From contig NZ_CP039456.1 in assembly GCF_006974145.1 (NCBI RefSeq), positions 1,952,001 to 2,016,000 on the forward strand: 64,000 nt of DNA. Direction: 5' to 3'. Under the pieces are notes generated by a model, which saw only the letters and a list, made by a program, of their open reading frames with translations, was not told the DNA's origin and made no database searches. Numbering within the stretch: position 1 is the stretch's first letter; every line of letters begins with the position of its first letter. Both the position numbers and the translations under genes were made by a program. Shown here one piece after another: positions 37,048 through 46,182 of the stretch. This DNA comes from Changchengzhania lutea (GTDB lineage Bacteria > Bacteroidota > Bacteroidia > Flavobacteriales > Flavobacteriaceae).

Positions 37048-39639
37048 TTAAGCCGAATTCCTACTGGCATTGATATTACCAAATAAGGAACGGGTTACAA
37101 TTTTCTCAAATATTTTGATCTGTTCGTCATCTTTAACCTCTGCTTTTTCTAACTCTTGAATTTTCTTTAAAGCATACTGTTGTATAGTAAGCAATGGTAA
37201 AACGATAGATTCCCGTACTTCAATAGAGGCTTTTCCTGAGGGTTCATTTTCCATCAACTCGGTATAACCAGTAAGTTTTAAAAGTAATCGCTTAGTAGTT
37301 AAATACTCATCGTAAATAATATTCCAAAAGGTGCCAAATTCCTCGTCTTTAGACATGTACTTCGTCAAATCAAAAAAGGATTTGGTTAAAGACATCATAC
37401 TATTTTCGAGTAAGGTTTTAAAGAACTTCGAGTTATGATAGAGTTGTTCTACTTTGTAAAATTCGTCATGGTCTTCATACTTTTTTAATGCGGTACCAAC
37501 CCCAAAAAATCCGGGAACGTTTTGTTTTAATTGACTCCAAGAACCAACAAACGGGATGGCGCGCAAATCTGAAAAAACTAGGCCCTCAGAATTATTAGAT
37601 CGTTTTGAAGGCCTGCTGCCTATATTGGTTTTAGCGTAATATTTTAAGGTGCTCATTCTCTCTAAATACGGAATGAACATGGGATGATTCTTAAAATCTT
37701 TATACGTTTGGTAGCTGGTTTCAGCTAAATTGGTCATCACTACTTTATCGTCTGAAAACATGGCCGTTCTATCTTTCCCTAATCGATTATTGATGCCAGA
37801 ACTTATTAATTGTTCTAAGTTATACTGTGAAGAATCCAAGGTTCCAAAATTGGAACTAATCGTTTGCCCTTGTATCGTAAGTTGTACTTCTTTATCCTCA
37901 ATGGTAGGCCCCAAAGACGCATAAAACTGATGTGTTTTTCCGCCGCCTCTCGCCGGAGGGCCGCCACGGCCATCAAAAAATATTGCTGTAATATCGTATT
38001 TTCTAGACATTCCGGTAAGCAATTCCTTCGCTTTATAAATCCCCCAGTTGGCCATTAAATACCCGCCATCCTTAGTGCCGTCAGAGAACCCTAGCATGAT
38101 GGTTTGTTTATTGCCGCGATTGTTTAAATGCGCTTTGTAGGTTGGGTTTGAATAGAGTTGTTCCATAACCGCTGGTGCATTTTCCAAATCTGTAATAGTT
38201 TCAAAAAGCGGCACAACATCTACCGTTAATTCATCTTGAAATGCTACTATTTTAAGCATTGCAAAAAGCTGCATCACATTTAAAGCAGTTTGGTTGTTGC
38301 TTATAATGTAACGATTTGCACCAGCTTCACCGTTCGAAGCTTGAATCTCTTTAATGCCTTCAATGGTTTTTAAGGTATTAAATACCATTTCATCCTTAAA
38401 TATATTGACATCGATAGACTCATTTTCTACTTCAGAAAGAATTTTAATTTGAGCTTCTTCAGTTAAATCATGATAGTTTTTAGGGAACGATTTACTGCCA
38501 TTTTCAATCAATTGATCAATTACGGTGGTAAAAACGGCATGGTGTATTCTGCTATCTTGCCTAATATCTAAAGTTGCAAAATTATACCCAAAAAGATGTA
38601 CTCGGTTTATCAAGTTATTAATATCGTTAACGTACAACGACTGATGTTCTTTAACAATAAGATTTCTTATACTTAATAATTCCCTAATTAATTCCTTTGC
38701 TGAGATCGCATTGGGTGTGCTTAAATTAATACTGTAATTATATAAAATGGTTTCTAATCTTACAATGCGTTCTTCAACCCCTTTAAAAGTAAGTTTGCGC
38801 CTTAGATTTTTAAGGTCGCCGTAATATTTTTTCAAAATAGCTTGCTTTAATTTTTTTGCTACTTTTATAGTGGTGTCTGGTTTTACAAACGGGTTTCCAT
38901 CACGATCGCCACCTGGCCAAAAACCAATATTTATAATCTCATTGTGTTTTTTACTGTCGTCATAAATATTTTGTTGAATGTAGTTGTAAATGTTTCCGAA
39001 GGACTCATAAAACACATTTTCTAAATACCAGATCAAGCTTATTGCTTCATCGTAAGGCGTCGGCTTTTCCCTTTTAAAGAAAGGTGTTTTTCCTAATTGT
39101 CCAAAAAGGTTATTAATTTTAGATAGATTATTATCCTTAATAGCCTGAGTTAAATCTGTGATTATTCCTAAAACTGAACCTGGATAAAATTGAGTGGGAT
39201 GCGCCGTTAATACAATGCGAACTTTAAATTCTTCAAGGTAATTCTGTAAATCTTCCAATTTGTTTTCTGCGGTAGCCGATTCTTTAAGGTTCCTTAGCGT
39301 GCCAATTCCTTCCATATTATTAACAACTGGAAACGCAGCATCTTCAATGGCATCAAATAAAACCACTTGACGTTCAATATACTGAATGAATCTAAACAAC
39401 AAATTTATTTTGCTCTCCTCGTTACGTCTGGCTTGGTATTTTTTGAAAAACGTGTCTACAATAGTTGTCGGGTCATCTCCTTTTGCAAATCCATTTTTAC
39501 AGGTTTCGTGAAATAGCGGCAAAAGTACCCCGGTTTTGGTAATAGTATCAAAAGGTAAGGTCATAAATATACTATTGTATATTTGATATTTAGACAATAC
39601 ATTTTGCTTAAATCGTGTTAGTTTTGGCTCTACAGACAT
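37048..39639 (-). CDS. ppc: Phosphoenolpyruvate carboxylase
   Basis: Carboxylates PEP to oxaloacetate, refilling the TCA cycle and supplying 2-oxoglutarate and aspartate carbon. The 863-residue protein has the catalytic His segment VLTAHPTQFYPGS, GFWPGGDRDGNPFVKPDT, the MLGFSDGTKDGGYLMANW loop, FFDGRGGPPARGGG (mobile catalytic loop) and FSDLRAIPFVGSWSQLKQNVPGFFGVGTAL. It ends in NINASRNSA, close to the family's RNTG-type terminus. Position beside the ammonium-assimilation genes suits its job. It is monocistronic, with a 470-base gap upstream. Confidence 0.96.
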   Translation of the reverse strand: MSVEPKLTRFKQNVLSKYQIYNSIFMTLPFDTITKTGVLLPLFHETCKNGFAKGDDPTTIVDTFFKKYQARRNEESKINLLFRFIQYIERQVVLFDAIEDAAFPVVNNMEGIGTLRNLKESATAENKLEDLQNYLEEFKVRIVLTAHPTQFYPGSVLGIITDLTQAIKDNNLSKINNLFGQLGKTPFFKREKPTPYDEAISLIWYLENVFYESFGNIYNYIQQNIYDDSKKHNEIINIGFWPGGDRDGNPFVKPDTTIKVAKKLKQAILKKYYGDLKNLRRKLTFKGVEERIVRLETILYNYSINLSTPNAISAKELIRELLSIRNLIVKEHQSLYVNDINNLINRVHLFGYNFATLDIRQDSRIHHAVFTTVIDQLIENGSKSFPKNYHDLTEEAQIKILSEVENESIDVNIFKDEMVFNTLKTIEGIKEIQASNGEAGANRYIISNNQTALNVMQLFAMLKIVAFQDELTVDVVPLFETITDLENAPAVMEQLYSNPTYKAHLNNRGNKQTIMLGFSDGTKDGGYLMANWGIYKAKELLTGMSRKYDITAIFFDGRGGPPARGGGKTHQFYASLGPTIEDKEVQLTIQGQTISSNFGTLDSSQYNLEQLISSGINNRLGKDRTAMFSDDKVVMTNLAETSYQTYKDFKNHPMFIPYLERMSTLKYYAKTNIGSRPSKRSNNSEGLVFSDLRAIPFVGSWSQLKQNVPGFFGVGTALKKYEDHDEFYKVEQLYHNSKFFKTLLENSMMSLTKSFFDLTKYMSKDEEFGTFWNIIYDEYLTTKRLLLKLTGYTELMENEPSGKASIEVRESIVLPLLTIQQYALKKIQELEKAEVKDDEQIKIFEKIVTRSLFGNINASRNSA

Positions 39640-40109
39640 GGTAATAATCTAATGAAAATTAACTATAAATGTAGTAAAGCTTAGGTTAAGGAACGCAGGT
39701 GTGTAAAAGATTTATTGAATTTTTTGGTTTGATGAATTCTTATTAGGAATAATTAAAAAAAACTAGCGGATTACTCCAATCTTGGTAATGTATTTTTGAT
39801 TTATTAGGGCGTTTGACTTTATCAAACTATTATGTGGATGCTATAACATAATATGAGTATTATTATAGGATTTTTTAAAGCCCAGAGTGAAAATCAACAT
39901 TTATATCCAGAAAGTTATTTTTTAACGTGCTTGAATTGATGACTTGCAGTGGACTTTTTATAATGCCAATTGATTATAACTTTTTTTCAAAAACCTTAAA
40001 ATCTTATAACTTTCAATTAAAACTATATAAATCGACGAACGGTAACTTGTACTAGATTTGTATCAAATAATATATGTCCTCAAAGCATAGAACTTAAAAT
40101 TTTATAATT
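39640..40109. other. AT-rich gap between ppc and the small-peptide gene
   Basis: I see no gene in these 470 bases apart from a 28-codon frame at 39853 that I do not believe. A TAGATTTG box at 40053-40060 fits the -7 consensus and would start a transcript near 40067, some 40 bases before the small membrane peptide at 40110. The ppc promoter should lie near 39640-39700 on the other strand. Confidence 0.4.
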
Positions 40110-40205
40110 ATGATTAATGTAGCAATTGGGATGCTATTGGGATGGTTCCTTTTTAAAGTTATTAAGACCATATTTAAAGAAACTTTGCATCTAGATTTAG
40201 AATAA
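40110..40205 (+). CDS. 31-residue single-span membrane peptide, unknown
   Basis: An ATG at 40110 opens a 31-codon frame: MINVAIGMLLGWFLFKVIKT, then IFKETLHLDLE. Residues 3-18 would span the membrane once, followed by a short basic and then acidic cytosolic tail. It is preceded by a -7-like box and is followed 16 bases later by the 152-residue gene, so the two may be cotranscribed. Too short to assign to a family; coding status rests on position, start spacing and composition. Confidence 0.45.
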   Translation: MINVAIGMLLGWFLFKVIKTIFKETLHLDLE

Positions 40206-40221
40206 AACTAATAATAGCCTT

Positions 40222-40680
40222 ATGAAAACCAGTAAAGTAGTAAAACAGGAAATTAAGTCTTTGCAGAACGTTATCAATGCAAGTATGGAAGCTGAGTTTG
40301 CTTACGAAACATTGAAGTTAAAGACGGATAATACACGCTTATATTATTGGCTAGACATTAAACAAGACATTACTACAGATTTTATATTATCAGCCTTAAA
40401 TTACTTGGAAGAGCTAACAGATGTGTATTCATTAAGACCTACTAATAGGCAGAAATTAGAGAATGAAAGTTATTCTCCTAAAACCTTATCTGTTTCAATA
40501 CATGATCAAGTAATTGAGAGCGAATGCGGTAAAATTGATGAAGGTTTTTGGCGTCTTGTTATTACAGAAATGGCTACCAATACAGTAAACTCTAAAACCT
40601 ATGCCATATTGAATAAACAGTTAGGCAAAATTAACACATATCTTAAACTAGAAGATAGCACACCATTATTAGTGGGGTAG
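40222..40680 (+). CDS. Hypothetical protein, 152 residues
   Basis: I do not recognise this protein. It is soluble and largely helical, with no signal peptide or metal motif: MKTSKVVKQEIKSLQNVINA, then YETLKLKTDNTRLYYWLDIKQ and FWRLVITEMATNTVNSKTYA. It comes 16 bases after the small membrane peptide and converges on the DUF3095-like gene, leaving only 5 bases between the stops. Codon use and base composition match the neighbourhood. Confidence 0.65.
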   Translation: MKTSKVVKQEIKSLQNVINASMEAEFAYETLKLKTDNTRLYYWLDIKQDITTDFILSALNYLEELTDVYSLRPTNRQKLENESYSPKTLSVSIHDQVIESECGKIDEGFWRLVITEMATNTVNSKTYAILNKQLGKINTYLKLEDSTPLLVG

Positions 40681-40685
40681 TTGCC

Positions 40686-41855
40686 TTAAAAGTAGGTGTT
40701 CTTATTTTTAAATTTTCTAAGTAAATGTAATTCGGCGGCTGAATGACCTCCATCTGCACCATCAATAAAATGAATATGGTTTTCATTTCTATCTTGCACA
40801 TAGCAGGACATGATGGATGCACGAGTAATGTGCATGCTATATTCAATAGAATTTTTAGATTCTAAATTATCCAAAAATATAGTGAGCTTATTTATTTGTT
40901 TTGGATGACCAGAAATAACAGTACTAATGGTGCCATCTAGTTTTAAAGTGTCGGATAACTGTGTTATTTTGTGCAAATAATGTTTTCCCTTGGTGAAAAA
41001 TTTAAAATAATAGGTACTAAAGAAGGTAATTAACCAATTGCTTACTAGGTAATTATTATTATGTCCTATTCTAACCAGCATCTCCTTTTTTATCTTACCA
41101 ATAGATTTATCTAATCTTAAATTAGATGTAGTAATTGGATTTCTTGTGTTTAAATCACCAAACAAATAATCTATTTCGCCAATTATTTTTCCAAATGTTT
41201 TTGCCTGCTCTTTTTCATCGTGGCACTTTACCAGTAAACAAATTATTTTGTTTTCAGGATTAGCGGGTAAAATTTCATCCCATCTGCATTCTAAACCATC
41301 TAAATTTAAATCTTCTCTACTGTTTTCGTTTCTTTTAAAGAATTCAAATCCTTCTTTAATTTTATTTTCCACTAGTTTTAAGCCATTTCCTAATATTACC
41401 GGTGTGGTTAGAAATTCATTATGTCTTAGTTTTGCAATTCTGATGGAATGATCTTCATCACAAACCTCACAACTTGGAGCATGTCCAAAATCTAAGTGGA
41501 AATCTAATATTTTCTTAATGTGATTTTTATAGCTTTCCAGGGCGCTTAAAATGGAAGCTAATATAGTATCTGGAATTATAAAGGTAGAGGAGCTTCCGCT
41601 AAAAAAATAAGGAATAGTTAAATTGATATCAAGTCGCTTCAATGTATTAAGCACTGTAATAATTGTTCCAGTAGTAGTAACGTTTACGTCTTTATAATGA
41701 TTTTGTGTTAGGCTTGTTGAAATTGGTTTCACACAGATATGGATAACATGCCAACTTTCTGGCACGGTTTTAAAGAAACTTTCATTTCTGTATAAATCTA
41801 TAAGACTTATAGAATGTTTTGGCAATTCGGTATAAAATCCATCTAAGCCATTCAT
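40686..41855 (-). CDS. DUF3095-like protein, nucleotide-cyclase fold with lost metal residues
   Basis: The 389-residue protein follows the DUF3095 layout from end to end: FYTELPKHSI at the start, NHYKDVNVTTTGTIITVLNT, LDGLECRWDEILPANPENK in the middle and the signature MSCYVQDRNENHIHFIDGADGGHS at the end. As I recall the family, a DVxxST motif and a GGDG motif carry the two Asp of class III nucleotide cyclases. Here the same places read VKPIST and SGSSS, so both Asp are absent. It is therefore probably not a cyclase; a binding or regulatory role is more likely. A Cys pair (CEVC, near residue 137) is an added feature. No signal peptide. Confidence 0.72.
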   Translation of the reverse strand: MNGLDGFYTELPKHSISLIDLYRNESFFKTVPESWHVIHICVKPISTSLTQNHYKDVNVTTTGTIITVLNTLKRLDINLTIPYFFSGSSSTFIIPDTILASILSALESYKNHIKKILDFHLDFGHAPSCEVCDEDHSIRIAKLRHNEFLTTPVILGNGLKLVENKIKEGFEFFKRNENSREDLNLDGLECRWDEILPANPENKIICLLVKCHDEKEQAKTFGKIIGEIDYLFGDLNTRNPITTSNLRLDKSIGKIKKEMLVRIGHNNNYLVSNWLITFFSTYYFKFFTKGKHYLHKITQLSDTLKLDGTISTVISGHPKQINKLTIFLDNLESKNSIEYSMHITRASIMSCYVQDRNENHIHFIDGADGGHSAAELHLLRKFKNKNTYF

Positions 41856-41939
41856 CTGCTTGTTATTAGGGGCGGTTACAAAACTATAGCATTCAATCTA
41901 TTAAAAAGGACTCTATCGAAATTATAATTATATAATAAG

Positions 41940-41986
41940 CCTCTTTAATTGTGTAACAAATAAAGAGGGATGTCTTTCTATCTTTG
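41940..41986 (+). promoter_or_regulatory. Promoter-overlapping inverted repeat (candidate operator)
   Basis: CCTCTTTA (41940-41947) and TAAAGAGG (41961-41968) are a perfect 8-bp inverted repeat, 13 bases apart, centre-to-centre 21 bases, i.e. two helical turns. A -7 box TATCTTTG follows at 41979-41986, so the repeat covers about -10 to -40 of the promoter for the gene at 42020. This is typical of a dimeric regulator site. It also lies upstream of the divergent DUF3095-like gene. Confidence 0.5.
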
Positions 41987-42019
41987 TATGAGAATGTTAA
42001 TTATAAAATCCTAATCGTT

Positions 42020-42316
42020 ATGAAATCAATTTTAATACTTATGAGTGTTGTTACCCTTGCCATTACTCAACCTAAAGATGTATCTGTTGATACTGATAAA
42101 ACATCAACCATTACTGCAGTATTTGATGCCTACGAAGGGGAAATATTCTTTTTTACAAATACAGAAAACAATGAACCTCTTACGCTTTATGTTACAGATA
42201 CATCTGTGGTAAAAGACTTCCGTTTGATAGAGGGAGAAAGTATAGGAGAGACTTTTGAATTAACAATTTTAGAAGAAAAAGATAAAGCACTTATTAAAAG
42301 CTTGTCTAAACTATGA
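42020..42316 (+). CDS. Small exported protein, unknown
   Basis: The start is the ATG at 42020; the frame reaches back to a TTG at 41984, but that lies in the -7 box. The 98 residues begin with a short hydrophobic signal (MKSILILMSVVTLAITQP), possibly cut after residue 16. The mature part is acidic and beta-rich (AVFDAYEGEIFFFTNTENNE, then LTLYVTDTSVVKDF). I recognise no family. It is probably periplasmic. It has its own promoter with an inverted repeat, and the AraC-type gene follows after 90 bases. Confidence 0.65.
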   Translation: MKSILILMSVVTLAITQPKDVSVDTDKTSTITAVFDAYEGEIFFFTNTENNEPLTLYVTDTSVVKDFRLIEGESIGETFELTILEEKDKALIKSLSKL

Positions 42317-42406
42317 TTTACGTTTAAGGGTCTGCATTTAAACCCATTATAACGATCCTGTTTTTTACATCATTTTTTTATGCTAAATTGCGGCATAAAT
42401 GTTAGC

Positions 42407-42961
42407 ATGGTAATAAACATTAAATTTGATTTTAATGCCGTTTGTAAAGCGGTTTTAGAAGAAAAGCTCAACGAGTTTAACATACCTCACAAAATTATTG
42501 GTTTTGGAGAAGTAGAGTTGCTACAAAAAATTTCACCAGAAACCTATAATGCCTTTGTTAGTGCTTTAAACGAATACAACATTACTATTGTAGAAAATCA
42601 AAAAAGTATACTCGTGCAGAAAATCAAGGACACTATTGTAGATATGGTGTTTAACGATGATACGGTGGTAAATGTGAAAAGTTCTGCTTATTTAGCAGAA
42701 GCATTAGGGCATAGTTATGGCTATCTTTCAAACCTTTTTACAGAGGTAACTTACACATCTATTGAAAACTTTACCATTCTTCAAAAAATAGAACGCACAA
42801 AACAACTTATTATTAAGGAAAATTTGAGTCTTACCGAAATTGCATTCAGGCTCAATTATTCTAGTGTAGCACATTTAAGCTCACAATTTAAAAACACGAC
42901 AGGCATAACACCTTCGGCATTTCAGCGTATTATAACTAAAAGGCGTGAACTAAATCAGTAA
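42407..42961 (+). CDS. AraC-type regulator with HMA-like N-terminal domain
   Basis: I use the ATG at 42407 because the frame then begins with MVINIKFDFNAVCKAVLEEK, which fits the family start, usually a ferredoxin/heavy-metal-associated-like fold with CxxC. Here only one Cys of that pair is left. Residues 20-70 contain GFGEVELLQKISPETYNAF. The C-terminal AraC HTH (about 95-180) has YLAEALGHSYGYLSNLFTEV and LSLTEIAFRLNYSSVAHLSSQFK, with TGITPSAFQ. It lies 12 bases ahead of the response-regulator gene and probably forms an operon with it and the kinase. Confidence 0.85.
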   Translation: MVINIKFDFNAVCKAVLEEKLNEFNIPHKIIGFGEVELLQKISPETYNAFVSALNEYNITIVENQKSILVQKIKDTIVDMVFNDDTVVNVKSSAYLAEALGHSYGYLSNLFTEVTYTSIENFTILQKIERTKQLIIKENLSLTEIAFRLNYSSVAHLSSQFKNTTGITPSAFQRIITKRRELNQ

Positions 42962-42973
42962 TAAAACAAAGTT

Positions 42974-43420
42974 ATGGATTCAGATTATATAAAAGTAATT
43001 TTAGCAGATGATGATGAAGACGATAGATTATTTTTTACCGATGCATTCGATGAATTAAAGATCACTACTAAAGTGAACACCTTTAATGATGGGGTTTATT
43101 TAATGGATTATTTAAACGGAGACGATGTCGTGTTACCACATGTTCTGTTTCTAGATTTAAACATGCCAAGAAAAAATGGGATAGAATGTTTAAAAGAGAT
43201 TAAGGATAATCCTAAGTTTAACGACATATCAGTTGCCATTTATTCAACATCGGCCTCAGAAGAAGACATTGAAAAAACCTTTGTTTTGGGTGCCAACATC
43301 TACATTAAAAAGCCAAGTGATTTCAAAACACTTAAAAAAGTATTATCAGAAGTGGTCACCATTAATTGGCAATACCACACTAACGGACTCAATAAAGATA
43401 ATTTTTTATTAAGATTGTAA
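42974..43420 (+). CDS. Single-domain response regulator
   Basis: A 148-residue receiver without output domain, of the Rcp1-like type. The acidic pocket is ILADDDEDDRLFF (residues 9-20), the phospho-acceptor is Asp 61 in LFLDLNMPRKNG, the signalling Thr/Ser is in AIYSTSASEED and the Lys in YIKKPSD. Such proteins relay phosphate or act by protein contact. It is followed after 6 bases by the histidine kinase gene, its probable partner. Confidence 0.93.
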   Translation: MDSDYIKVILADDDEDDRLFFTDAFDELKITTKVNTFNDGVYLMDYLNGDDVVLPHVLFLDLNMPRKNGIECLKEIKDNPKFNDISVAIYSTSASEEDIEKTFVLGANIYIKKPSDFKTLKKVLSEVVTINWQYHTNGLNKDNFLLRL

Positions 43421-43426
43421 ATTCTC

Positions 43427-45214
43427 ATGTTTAAGAAGTTATATTTTAAATCTTGGTTTATAAAAGCCGTTTTCTACGTTTGTACACTAATCATATTATT
43501 TGTAGGGTCTATCGCATATGTTAATGTTAAGTCCTTGTTTGAGTCTTCAGAATTAGTTCGAGAAAACTTTGAAGTAAATGTAGAAATAGAACAACTGTTC
43601 TCTCATATAAAAGATGCAGAAACTGGGCATAGAGGTTTCGTTGTAACTAAAGATTCTAGTTTTTTAAAACCTTATACACTAGGAAGGGAAAATATTAATA
43701 ACTCTTTTGCAGAATTAAAAACACTGACAAAGGACGACCCTAAGCAGAAGGAAAATTTACAGGCTTTAAACAATCTGATTAATTTGAAAATGGAGAGTTT
43801 TCAAAAATCGTATAAATTAGCCTCTACAGAAGGTATAGAAAGCAAAGGTTTTAAAGCAAACCTTATCGATGGCAGTATCATCATGGATGCCATTCGTGCC
43901 AAGGTTAAGAACATGATCAATTATGAAAATAAACGGTCGATTCAATTGCAAAAAGCGCATCAAGATAACCTAAGCTTGACTCCTAAATTTTTGTTTTTTG
44001 TTTTATTGCTCACTTTAATACTCATGTTTGCTGCGTATTCGAAAATCGCGAGTAATCTGAGAAAATTAAAAAAGACCAATCAACAATTGGAAATTTTCAA
44101 AGAATCTGCAAGTATGGCGGAGATAGTGAGTCGCCACGGTAGCTGGGTTTGGAATGTAGAAGAAAATACGTTTGAATATTCCGATAATTTATATAGGCTG
44201 TTAGGAGAAAGCCCAAAATCCTTTGAACCCACAATTGAAAATTTTATGGCATTCGTGCATCCAGAAGACTTAGAATATCTAAATGCTGAGGTCAACAAAA
44301 TGCTTACAGAAGAAGACCTGCCGTATATTAATTATAGAGTCGTTCATAAAGATGGCATCATCAAACACCTAAAAGCTTACGGAAAAACGATTGTGAATGA
44401 AGATGGTAAAAAACGTCTTTTAGGAACGACAACCGATATAACTGACGAAATTGATAATTTACAAAGACTGGAAGAACGAAACTTTGAATTAGAAAGAAAT
44501 AACAAAGAATTATCGGCATTTAATTATGTAGCCAGTCATGATCTGCAAGAACCACTTAGAAAAATACAAACCTTTTTATCTCGTTTAGAAGATAAGGAAG
44601 GCGACAAGTTTTCAGAATCTGGTTTCAAGTATATGGAGCGTATTAATGCGGCGGCGGCTAGAATGCGTTTATTAATTGATGATTTACTTCAGTTTTCCAG
44701 GACAAATAAAACAGATAAGGTTTTGGAAATGGCCGATTTGAATGCCCTTTTGGAAAACGCAAAGCAGGATCTATCTAGTGTTTTAGAAGATGAAAAGGCA
44801 CTTATAAATGTAGAAGAATTACCAGTTATTAAAGTCATTCCGTTCCAAATACAGCAACTTTTTACAAACCTATTGGGAAATTCCTTAAAGTACCGATCTG
44901 CTGAAAGGTCTCCCGTGATATCAATTTTATACACAAAAGTCCTGGCTTCTGACGAGGAGCGATTGCCTTCTAAAGCAAGTGCCACATTTTATCATAAGTT
45001 CACCTTTGAAGACAATGGCATTGGATTCGATAATGAGTATTCTGAAAAGATTTTTATCCTATTTAATAGACTTCATAACAAGGATGATTATACTGGTACG
45101 GGAATAGGGTTATCCATTTGTAAAAAAATTGTTGAAAACCATAAAGGCTATATTTTTGCAGACGGGATTCCAAATAAGGGTGCCATCTTCACGATTTACT
45201 TACCTAGAATCTAG
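43427..45214 (+). CDS. CHASE3-PAS sensor histidine kinase
   Basis: A 595-residue membrane kinase. TM1 is about 10-32; residues 35-180 are a CHASE3 sensor (DAETGHRGFVVTKDSSFLKPY); TM2 is about 187-205. A PAS domain follows (about 230-345; GSWVWNVEENTFEYSDNLYRLLG, GTTTDITDE). The dimerization box has His 371 in ASHDLQEPLRKIQTFL, and the ATPase part shows FEDNGIGFDNEY and GTGIGLSICKKIVE. The HDLQEPLRK type is typical of kinases found with Rcp1-like single receivers, matching the gene just upstream. Confidence 0.93.
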   Translation: MFKKLYFKSWFIKAVFYVCTLIILFVGSIAYVNVKSLFESSELVRENFEVNVEIEQLFSHIKDAETGHRGFVVTKDSSFLKPYTLGRENINNSFAELKTLTKDDPKQKENLQALNNLINLKMESFQKSYKLASTEGIESKGFKANLIDGSIIMDAIRAKVKNMINYENKRSIQLQKAHQDNLSLTPKFLFFVLLLTLILMFAAYSKIASNLRKLKKTNQQLEIFKESASMAEIVSRHGSWVWNVEENTFEYSDNLYRLLGESPKSFEPTIENFMAFVHPEDLEYLNAEVNKMLTEEDLPYINYRVVHKDGIIKHLKAYGKTIVNEDGKKRLLGTTTDITDEIDNLQRLEERNFELERNNKELSAFNYVASHDLQEPLRKIQTFLSRLEDKEGDKFSESGFKYMERINAAAARMRLLIDDLLQFSRTNKTDKVLEMADLNALLENAKQDLSSVLEDEKALINVEELPVIKVIPFQIQQLFTNLLGNSLKYRSAERSPVISILYTKVLASDEERLPSKASATFYHKFTFEDNGIGFDNEYSEKIFILFNRLHNKDDYTGTGIGLSICKKIVENHKGYIFADGIPNKGAIFTIYLPRI

Positions 45215-45363
45215 CGATTTTTTAAATTTTGCTATTATTTTAATATGTTGTAAATCTTCAGAATATGAAAATTGTATAAGCTTTCATTATAATCTTATAA
45301 TTAATTCATTTTGAATTGGTTTTATATTTGCATTATAAAGTTTATTGGTAATTAAATAATTAT

Positions 45364-45930
45364 ATGATGAATAATGTAACACCGAAAATAATACAAAGCA
45401 TATTTGTATGTGTTGCTATGCTTACCCTTACTCGATGTGATTTTATATTTACAGATGATAATAAGACCACTGATGAAGAGCGGATTGAAAATAATGAAAT
45501 TGCAATACAAAAAGACGAAGCGAAATTATTAGTTGAAGCTGCCCAAGATAATTTAGACATTATAGAATTGATTAATGTTGTTAAAGAAGTTGAAACAGAT
45601 TCTACTTCAAAGCATATCGCTTCAATTATAGAAAAAAATCAATTGGAAATTATTGAGGAATATAATAAAACAGCAAAAGAGAATGTGATTTCTATTCCAA
45701 ACTATCCTAACATTAATAAAAAAGAAATATTGGCAAAGGAGTCTGTGCCTGTGAACGATGTTTTACATACTATAAGTGTTAAGCTAAATAAGCAGATTGA
45801 TGTACTAAATACATTATCGTCTAATACTAATAATAGAGATTTTAAACAATTGGCCGTTCAAGCTAACAAAAAACTGTATACCAGTTTAGACAAGACATTA
45901 AAACTTAAAAATAGAATTGTTACCCAATAA
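45364..45930 (+). CDS. DUF4142-like lipoprotein
   Basis: The 188 residues begin with a signal peptide that ends in a Cys (IQSIFVCVAMLTLTRC), a possible though imperfect lipobox. The mature part resembles DUF4142: DEAKLLVEAAQDNLDIIELINVV, then a helical stretch ending KLNKQIDVLNTLSSNTNN and KQLAVQANKKLYTSL. DUF4142 proteins are ferritin-like four-helix proteins of unknown role in the periplasm. It is upstream of a good terminator, so it ends that transcription unit. A TATATTTG -7 box at 45323-45330 suggests its own promoter. Confidence 0.6.
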   Translation: MMNNVTPKIIQSIFVCVAMLTLTRCDFIFTDDNKTTDEERIENNEIAIQKDEAKLLVEAAQDNLDIIELINVVKEVETDSTSKHIASIIEKNQLEIIEEYNKTAKENVISIPNYPNINKKEILAKESVPVNDVLHTISVKLNKQIDVLNTLSSNTNNRDFKQLAVQANKKLYTSLDKTLKLKNRIVTQ

Positions 45931-45990
45931 ATAGAATAATTATAAATTTTTTTCCTTCTCCCTAATAGAATTATTACTAGTAGAACAGCA

Positions 45991-46026
45991 TAGAGCCTTC
46001 GTTATAAACGGAGGCTTTATTTTTTT
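45991..46026 (+). terminator. Intrinsic terminator after the DUF4142-like gene
   Basis: AGAGCCTTCGTT pairs with AACGGAGGCTTT (one mismatch) around a short ATA loop and is followed by ATTTTTTT. Confidence 0.8.
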
Positions 46027-46182
46027 AACACGCTCTTTTTTTAGGTATTTTGTACAATCGTTTTAAGCTTCACGATTAGTTTTTGTTATAAAATTTTATA
46101 ACAGATCGCCAAAATTATGTAATACAAAAACAAGAAAACAGTGTCATCTTTGTATAAGTCAATAACCAAAACAATTTTAACC

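Noticed and set aside
39853-39939. 28-codon ORF upstream of the small membrane peptide
   Set aside because: No hydrophobic or charged pattern, no promoter fitting its start and a compositionally random sequence.
42974-45214. Phytochrome partner for the Rcp1-like receiver
   Set aside because: The adjacent kinase has CHASE3 and PAS domains but no GAF/PHY chromophore domain, so a light sensor is not supported.
46141-46182. GTG start giving a 61-residue form of the basic peptide
   Set aside because: The added 14 residues have no repeat pattern, and an ATG at 46183 starts right at the repeated unit.
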